Shown here one piece after another: positions 59,368 to 64,000 of a stretch of DNA of 64,000 nucleotides. This stretch comes from Isoetes taiwanensis. Its lineage: Eukaryota > Streptophyta > Lycopodiopsida > Isoetales > Isoetaceae. The DNA lies in contig JAJEKV010000017.1 of NCBI GenBank assembly GCA_021234155.1, positions 859,467 through 923,466 of the forward strand. The letters run 5' to 3'. Every line of letters starts with the position of its first letter. Within the stretch, counting starts at the first letter, position 1. The notes beneath the pieces were generated by a model. That model was not told where the DNA came from. It ran no database searches and was given only the letters and a program-made list of their open reading frames with translations. Both the position numbers and the translations under genes were made by a program.

Positions 59368-59435
59368 CCCCTCACAGAGTGCGCCCAGACCAAATCCGTT
59401 TAAACCGATTTGATCTTGGCGCACTGTGTGAGTGG
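59368..59435. repeat. 69-bp palindromic repeat, copy 3
   Basis: Same unit, one base shorter at the centre (GTTTAAACC), which makes the centre perfectly palindromic. Confidence 0.95.
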
Positions 59436-59569
59436 TTGAGCATGGTTTGATGCCAAAAATTGTCCAAATGCAGAAAGTAAGTACACCATTTGACTCAGCT
59501 CACCTTAATTAGTAGGATTTGACCCCTAGTTTCTAGAAATTGGCCAACCCAGACTCAAATGGAGCTCCA

Positions 59570-59638
59570 CCCCTCACAGAGTGCGCCCAGACCAAATCCG
59601 TTTCAAACCGATTTGACCCTGGCGCACTGTGTGAGTGG
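59570..59638. repeat. 69-bp palindromic repeat, copy 4
   Basis: Appears closest to the consensus of the five copies. Confidence 0.95.
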
Positions 59639-59765
59639 TCGACCCCAAAACTAGGCCAACACTTGAAGCAAGTAAGGGCTCAATCCGACCTATCTCGACG
59701 AGATAAGCAGGACTCTACCCTTAGTTTGCATGTTTGGCATCATCTTTGACCCAAACAAGGCCCCA

Positions 59766-59834
59766 CCCCTCACAGAGTGCGCCCAGACCAAATCCATTTC
59801 AAACCGATTTGACCCTGGCGCACTGTGTGAGTGG
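59766..59834. repeat. 69-bp palindromic repeat, copy 5
   Basis: Same unit with one change in the centre (AAATCCATTTC). Confidence 0.95.
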
Positions 59835-60089
59835 TCACATTAAAATTGTCTTAACTTGTCCATACTTTCTCCAAATTGGATGAAGTTTATTGCAATAGGA
59901 TCCCTAGGATTTACTCTTTAGCATGATTAGCTTGCCTTTTGCATAGCAATACCCTAGAATCATAGGTTTTACCAAACCCTAAAATTTCCTAGGTCTACCA
60001 CCCTCATTTGCACCTTACACCCTTCCTCCTCACTCCAAGACGATTTTCCAGACCCCTAAGGCGCTTCCCCGTCTGTTTGACATCCCCAA

Positions 60090-61320
60090 CTGCTCATAGA
60101 CCATGGCAACCTCTGCTTTCAGGCGATGGTGAATATACGGCCCATATATGGTCGGGGCCGACATCAACTCCGTCTTTGCCATCTTCGAGGAAGGAGCTTG
60201 ATGTGGAAGCCACCATCAATGCCACCCTTTTTACCAAGACATTATGTCAGGTTCCATGCCAAGATAGGGCCCGTCTACGGTAGAGCTCCCACCTTGCATA
60301 GGATACTTTGTCCCCGGCATGGTCCTTAAGTCAATTTGTAGGACATCCCAAACATAGACAAATACCTAGAAAATAAGGCCCGGTTGCTTACCCAATTATA
60401 TGTCGTGGTTATAAATAGGAGGAGACTTCTCATACACTATAAGCGTAGCCATTTTCTTATCCCATAGAGCCCAAACCCGGATAGGGAGAACCATCATCCA
60501 ACCCCTAGAGCTCGAGCCTATGGCCATGGCGTGCGGTGAAGAAGGCGGATGCTTCTCAAAAATGAGGAGAGAAAGGAGGAAGATGAAGGGCGTGGGTCGG
60601 ACGTAGAGGACATCATAAACATCGACCCGGCCACCGACAGGAGGCAAAGAAAATTTGAGAAGGAACTTCAAAGCTTTGAAGAGGGGCCGAGAACCATGGG
60701 GACAACTCCACCACTTGGGCTAGGCATCACAAGCTTACCCCTGTAATCATCCAAGGAGAGGCGCACCTGAGCTGCCGCGACATCAAGAACCTCCCAGAGT
60801 GGGGGCCGGGGGGCTCTGGGATAGGCAGAGCTCTGCATCTCCTACGTCAACAACCGGACCTTGATGACTTCATCGATTTCTAAAGTAGGGGATCATGATC
60901 AAGGAAAAAGAGGAGACATATAATAGGGAAGGCACATCTCCGACTTGAAGGCATATATCAACACCAAGGGCAAGATCAAGGAGGAGGATAGTGGATGCGA
61001 ATAAGAGTTCCGGACCGAGCGTCCCGCAAACCCAAGGAAGGATGATTCCAGTGCCTCAGTCAAGTAGTTCAAGACTCGAGTGGACTCGATCCAAAGGACG
61101 GAGGAGCCGACCTAGCCAACAACCACTACTCAAAGGCAACTCGAAGGAGCGATGGCATGTGCAATGGAGACGACAACAATTCCAGGCATAGGGGAGGCAT
61201 CTCACAACGAAGCAAAATCTAAGCAACCGGAGTCGCACTTCGAGAAATTCAAGCGAGTCGTGACCTTTGTCTAACCCGCGATCGCTATCCCGAGCCGAGA
61301 CATGCAAGAACACTTTCATT
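60090..61320 (+). pseudogene. Unidentified charged coding-like region
   Basis: From an ATG near 60102 (MATSAFRRW, then stop) the plus strand shows broken coding-like stretches. One at 60549-60746 is rich in Arg, Lys, Glu and Asp (KEEDEGRGSDVEDIINIDPA), and one near 60990-61190 is Ser/Gln/Arg-rich. The position after an LTR and primer site suggests a Gag-like first gene, but no Gag, zinc-knuckle or histone motif is seen. The family is not recognised. Confidence 0.25.
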
Positions 61321-61660
61321 TTAACCAGGTGATCGTACCCAAGCGATCAATGATACTACACATCTTCAACCTTGTAACGACACACTCCATGTATGGACAC
61401 TGAGCAGTCACAACACTACACATGACAGGTAAACACATTAAGGAGGGGCATTTTCAACTCAAGAGTTTACATCGAGGAACGCTCTCTGCGACTTGGGATA
61501 ACGACCTCGGGATCACACCGCGAAGGTCAACCTCCACGGTTGCAACACGTTAAGGAACCCCGGAGTCAAGCAGAACGAGGAAGATGCAGCAAAACCGAAG
61601 AATCAAACGTGATTGGAGGAGGAAAATCCTAAAGGAGTATAAACACTTAAGCATATCCTC

Positions 61661-62104
61661 TTCTATACTAGTAAATTGCCCACCGTCGGTGGGCTTTACA
61701 TGTGATTGTTCACCGTTTGTGATCATTCCATGTGATTGTTCACAAACAATAGGGTAGTAATGTGTTTAGTTTGAGGAGCCCCGTAAATATCAAATGCCAT
61801 CACTTTTAAACCATGGGTATATCCGGGTTTTAACATGTTAAAACCACATCACAAAGAAAAACATGGCGTTTCTGTGGACTTAGTAGGTTTTTTGTGATTT
61901 AAGACTGGTTCAAATATGACTAGGTTTGATATTTATGGCGCTAGGTAGTTTGAACATTACTATTCAATATGGCCTAATGGGTAATGGGGCTTTGGCCTCT
62001 CTTTGGCACCTCGAGAAGAGGAATTGATAAAATGAATGCAAATAGATGGCGATGGCTTCTGGGAGGAAGCTCTGGCCGATCTAAGAAAATCTTGCATCCC
62101 AATT
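61661..62104. other. Intergenic, no gene seen
   Basis: Contains a CATGTGATTGTTCAC duplication at about 61698 and 61729. No gene was supported. Confidence 0.45.
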
Positions 62105-62330
62105 TGTCCTTGTTAAAATCCAAAATGTGCTTTTTTGTTAAAGGGCTTTTTACATTCGAGGGGTTTGACGGGTCTTGGTGTTGTCCCTTTTTAAGTCCAA
62201 GTGGTGTCTTTTATGCCTTTTTCTTTAGAATTTTTTGCATTTAGGGGAAAAAGGTATTTTTGTCCTTAAAATTCAAAATGTGCCATTTTCTTAAAGGGCT
62301 TTTTACATTTGAGGGGTTTGAGGGGTCTTA
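62105..62330. repeat. Direct repeat pair of about 70 bases
   Basis: 62105-62180 and 62260-62330 share CAAAATGTGC, TTAAAGGGCTTTTTACATT and GAGGGGTTTGA.GGGTCTT in the same order. Confidence 0.85.
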
Positions 62331-62580
62331 GCATTTGGGTAGTTTAGGAGTGTCTTCCCGAATCTATTTAGCAATACAAAATTTAACAAATTATACTGCT
62401 TATGAAATTTCATATAGCAAATATAGAAATGACCTGGCATTTTATTGAATATCTGAATGTTGTTGGATTTGATTCTCATTAACCCGAAACACCAGAACAC
62501 CAGTGTATGCATTACGCAAGGTGATGCACAACTTGTGTGGTCATATGTGCACAAAATGTGCTCGCATGCATGTAACCCCG

Positions 62581-63281
62581 TTATGTTTGTGAGCTTACTA
62601 TTTCCATATTGCAGCTTGGGTTTACCAATTCTCTTTGGCCACAACTTTTGTACTGCCATTACAATGTAATGCTAGCAAAACCAAATATGTGCAAAGAGCC
62701 AACAACCTTATTGGCAATGAAATCGATGATCGCCAAAAATATATTTCATGTCTATACTTCATAAACAAATAGTACCTTGAACAAAAACCAAGATCTCCGA
62801 CTTGAATTCAATCTCAAACCTTTTGTAATGAAGCTGAAGTTTATTAATTCTGAAAAACACCCAAATGCAAGCTATGAGATCTAATTATGTTTCTGACCTT
62901 GCTATTTCCATATTGCAGCTTGGGTTTACCAATTCTCTTTGGCCACAAAGTTTTAGGACTTATTCTCTTTGAGCTTTTGTACTTCCATTACAATGTAATG
63001 CTAGCAAAACCAAATATGTGCAAAGAGAGCACCAACCTTGTGTGGCGGTGAACTTTTGAATGAAATAAGTGATCTGCCAAAAAATATACAGCTCTTAGAA
63101 ATTTCCACATATTAGTTCAAATGAACAGAGACAATGGGAAAGAATAACAAATGGCAATGATGCGTCGCAATTAACATTCCTTAAATGTCATGTCTATAGT
63201 TCATAAACAAATCGTACCTTGAACAAAAACCAAGATCTCCAACTTGAACTCAATCACAAACCCTTTGTAATGAAGCTGAAG
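62581..63281. repeat. Local tandem duplication
   Basis: Copy 1 (62581-62836) and copy 2 (62886-63281) share long blocks, for example CTATTTCCATATTGCAGCTT, AAACCAAATATGTGCAAAGA and AACAAAAACCAAGATCTCC. Copy 2 carries about 130 extra bases. Scattered substitutions show that the duplication is not recent. Confidence 0.9.
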
Positions 63282-63531
63282 GTGTCCTGATCCAGTGGAA
63301 ACATGCTAACAGATACCTACAGGGACTAACAGGTACTTACGGGGACACTGTTGACAAAAAGCTGCATGGCATAATGAAAACACATTCCAGAGGAGAATCT
63401 ATAAGCTCCGGCTTCAACTGCCCTGTGTAAATCATGAACTGGTGATCTACTCTGAAACTCTTTGATTAAAGGAAAAAAGAAAAACAATTTATTAATTCTG
63501 AGAAAAACACAGAAAGAGGAACTCCAATCGT
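63282..63531. other. Intergenic, no gene seen
   Basis: A short ACAG.TACCTACAGGGAC duplication lies at 63310-63350. Nothing else was recognised. Confidence 0.4.
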
Positions 63532-63840
63532 TTACCTGATGTCTCTAGTTTGTCGAGCAATGGGATAGCTCATCTTTGAACATCTACCTACCATATCAGA
63601 AAGTTCCACCGGATCAAAAACCCTATAAAATAATGGAGAAAAAATGAACTGGTTTGATGCATACTTGCATATCTTTGTCAAACCCATCCAAATCTTGGAT
63701 TCAGCTCGTCGGAGCATGAAATCGGCTGCCCAAGCTCGCATCCTTGCCCTAGCATCCTTTTGCATATGAATAATGTAGGTTTTAGCCCCATCTGAATGCA
63801 TGGCATCAGATTCAGATTTACGAATCAAAATCTGGACCAA
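63532..63840 (-). CDS. Hypothetical ORF, possible exon
   Basis: An open minus-strand frame of about 100 codons with ordinary amino-acid composition (DARARMRAWAADFMLRRAES, then KIWMGLTKICKYASNQF). No family was recognised. It may be an exon of a gene extending beyond the window or a chance frame. Confidence 0.2.
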   Translation of the reverse strand: MVQILIRKSESDAMHSDGAKTYIIHMQKDARARMRAWAADFMLRRAESKIWMGLTKICKYASNQFIFSPLFYRVFDPVELSDMVGRCSKMSYPIARQTRDIR

Positions 63841-63960
63841 GCAAAAAAGCTAGGAATCCCCTTGCAGATTTGTGCCCCAATGTCGATTCATCTGCTCATA
63901 GCAAAAAAATCAGACATCCCCTTGCAGATTTGTGTTTCAATGTCGAATCATCAGCATATA
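63841..63960. repeat. 60-bp tandem duplication
   Basis: 63841-63900 and 63901-63960 are aligned without gaps and differ at about a dozen positions. Confidence 0.92.
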
Positions 63961-64000
63961 GGGCGAAATCCTGGCGTCGCTTTGCATGGATTTATTGCAC

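Larger units (their letters stand above)
56706..61660 (+). mobile_element. Plus-strand LTR element, internal region decayed or unrecognised
   Basis: LTR and primer binding site are clear. The internal part holds five 69-base palindromes and then a region with charged coding-like sequence. No Gag, protease, reverse transcriptase or integrase could be recognised, and no 3' LTR is in the window. It is either a derivative with a replaced interior (LARD-like) or a 5' fragment next to unrelated DNA. Confidence 0.45.

Noticed and set aside
58468-59834. CRISPR-like array
   Set aside because: Spacing is irregular (127-618 bases), the units are long palindromes, and the DNA is clearly eukaryotic.
61663-61760. 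Possible Helitron 5' end (TCTATACTAGTAAATTGCCC)
   Set aside because: The preceding base is not the A expected at a Helitron target, and no CTRR end with a hairpin was found.

Overview
The window is nuclear DNA of a land plant with a large, repeat-rich genome. The evidence is one intron-containing ferric reductase oxidase (FRO) gene, relics of PPR, TOPLESS and ABCB genes, Ty3/gypsy chromoviruses primed by initiator tRNA-Met, and many microsatellites and MITE-like repeats. Two unusual transposase-like relics (a DUF7869-type and a DFAENY-type) and the lack of dense angiosperm-style genes make me lean toward a lycophyte, fern or gymnosperm. That is inference only.

Layout. 1-5.6 kb: repeat debris and a minus-strand DFAENY-type transposase relic with TGTACATC arrays. 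5.8-9.9 kb: 5'-truncated plus-strand chromovirus with its 3' LTR. 9.9-19.8 kb: old LTR fragments, microsatellites and a minus-strand PPR relic containing a LINE ORF1-like piece. 19.9-23.4 kb: the FRO gene in eight exons, the only host gene that looks essentially intact. 25.0-38.1 kb: a near full-length minus-strand chromovirus. 38-43.4 kb: TOPLESS-like exon relics and an LTR fragment interrupted by a CACTA-like terminus. 43.4-49.3 kb: ACGT-rich tandem repeats, a short telomere-like tract, a GC-rich block and an ABCB transporter relic. 49.6-56.7 kb: DUF7869-type relic, mosaic repeats, a foldback MITE and a kinase-like relic. 56.7-61.7 kb: a plus-strand LTR with primer binding site, followed by five copies of a 69-bp palindrome. 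62-64 kb: local duplications.

The most notable system is the 13-kb chromovirus at 25.0-38.1 kb. Between its primer binding site and its gag it carries, on the same strand, a histone H3-like reading frame. The frame starts with an almost canonical H3 tail (MARTKQT, then YRKA), has a long charged extension, and ends in a recognisable H3 histone fold that includes NLCAIHAKR. Loop 1 carries a tryptophan, as in many plant CENH3 proteins. The same element encodes a C-terminal chromodomain, so a chromatin-reading integrase module and an H3-like protein sit in one retroelement. A TATA box and candidate ATG between the H3-like frame and gag suggest a second internal promoter.

Many frames, including FRO, are broken by single-base losses in short homopolymers, and the two LTRs of the main element differ largely by small indels near CG. 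Part of the apparent decay may therefore be consensus error in a long-read assembly. All boundaries were read by eye; domain names rest on motif recognition without database searches.
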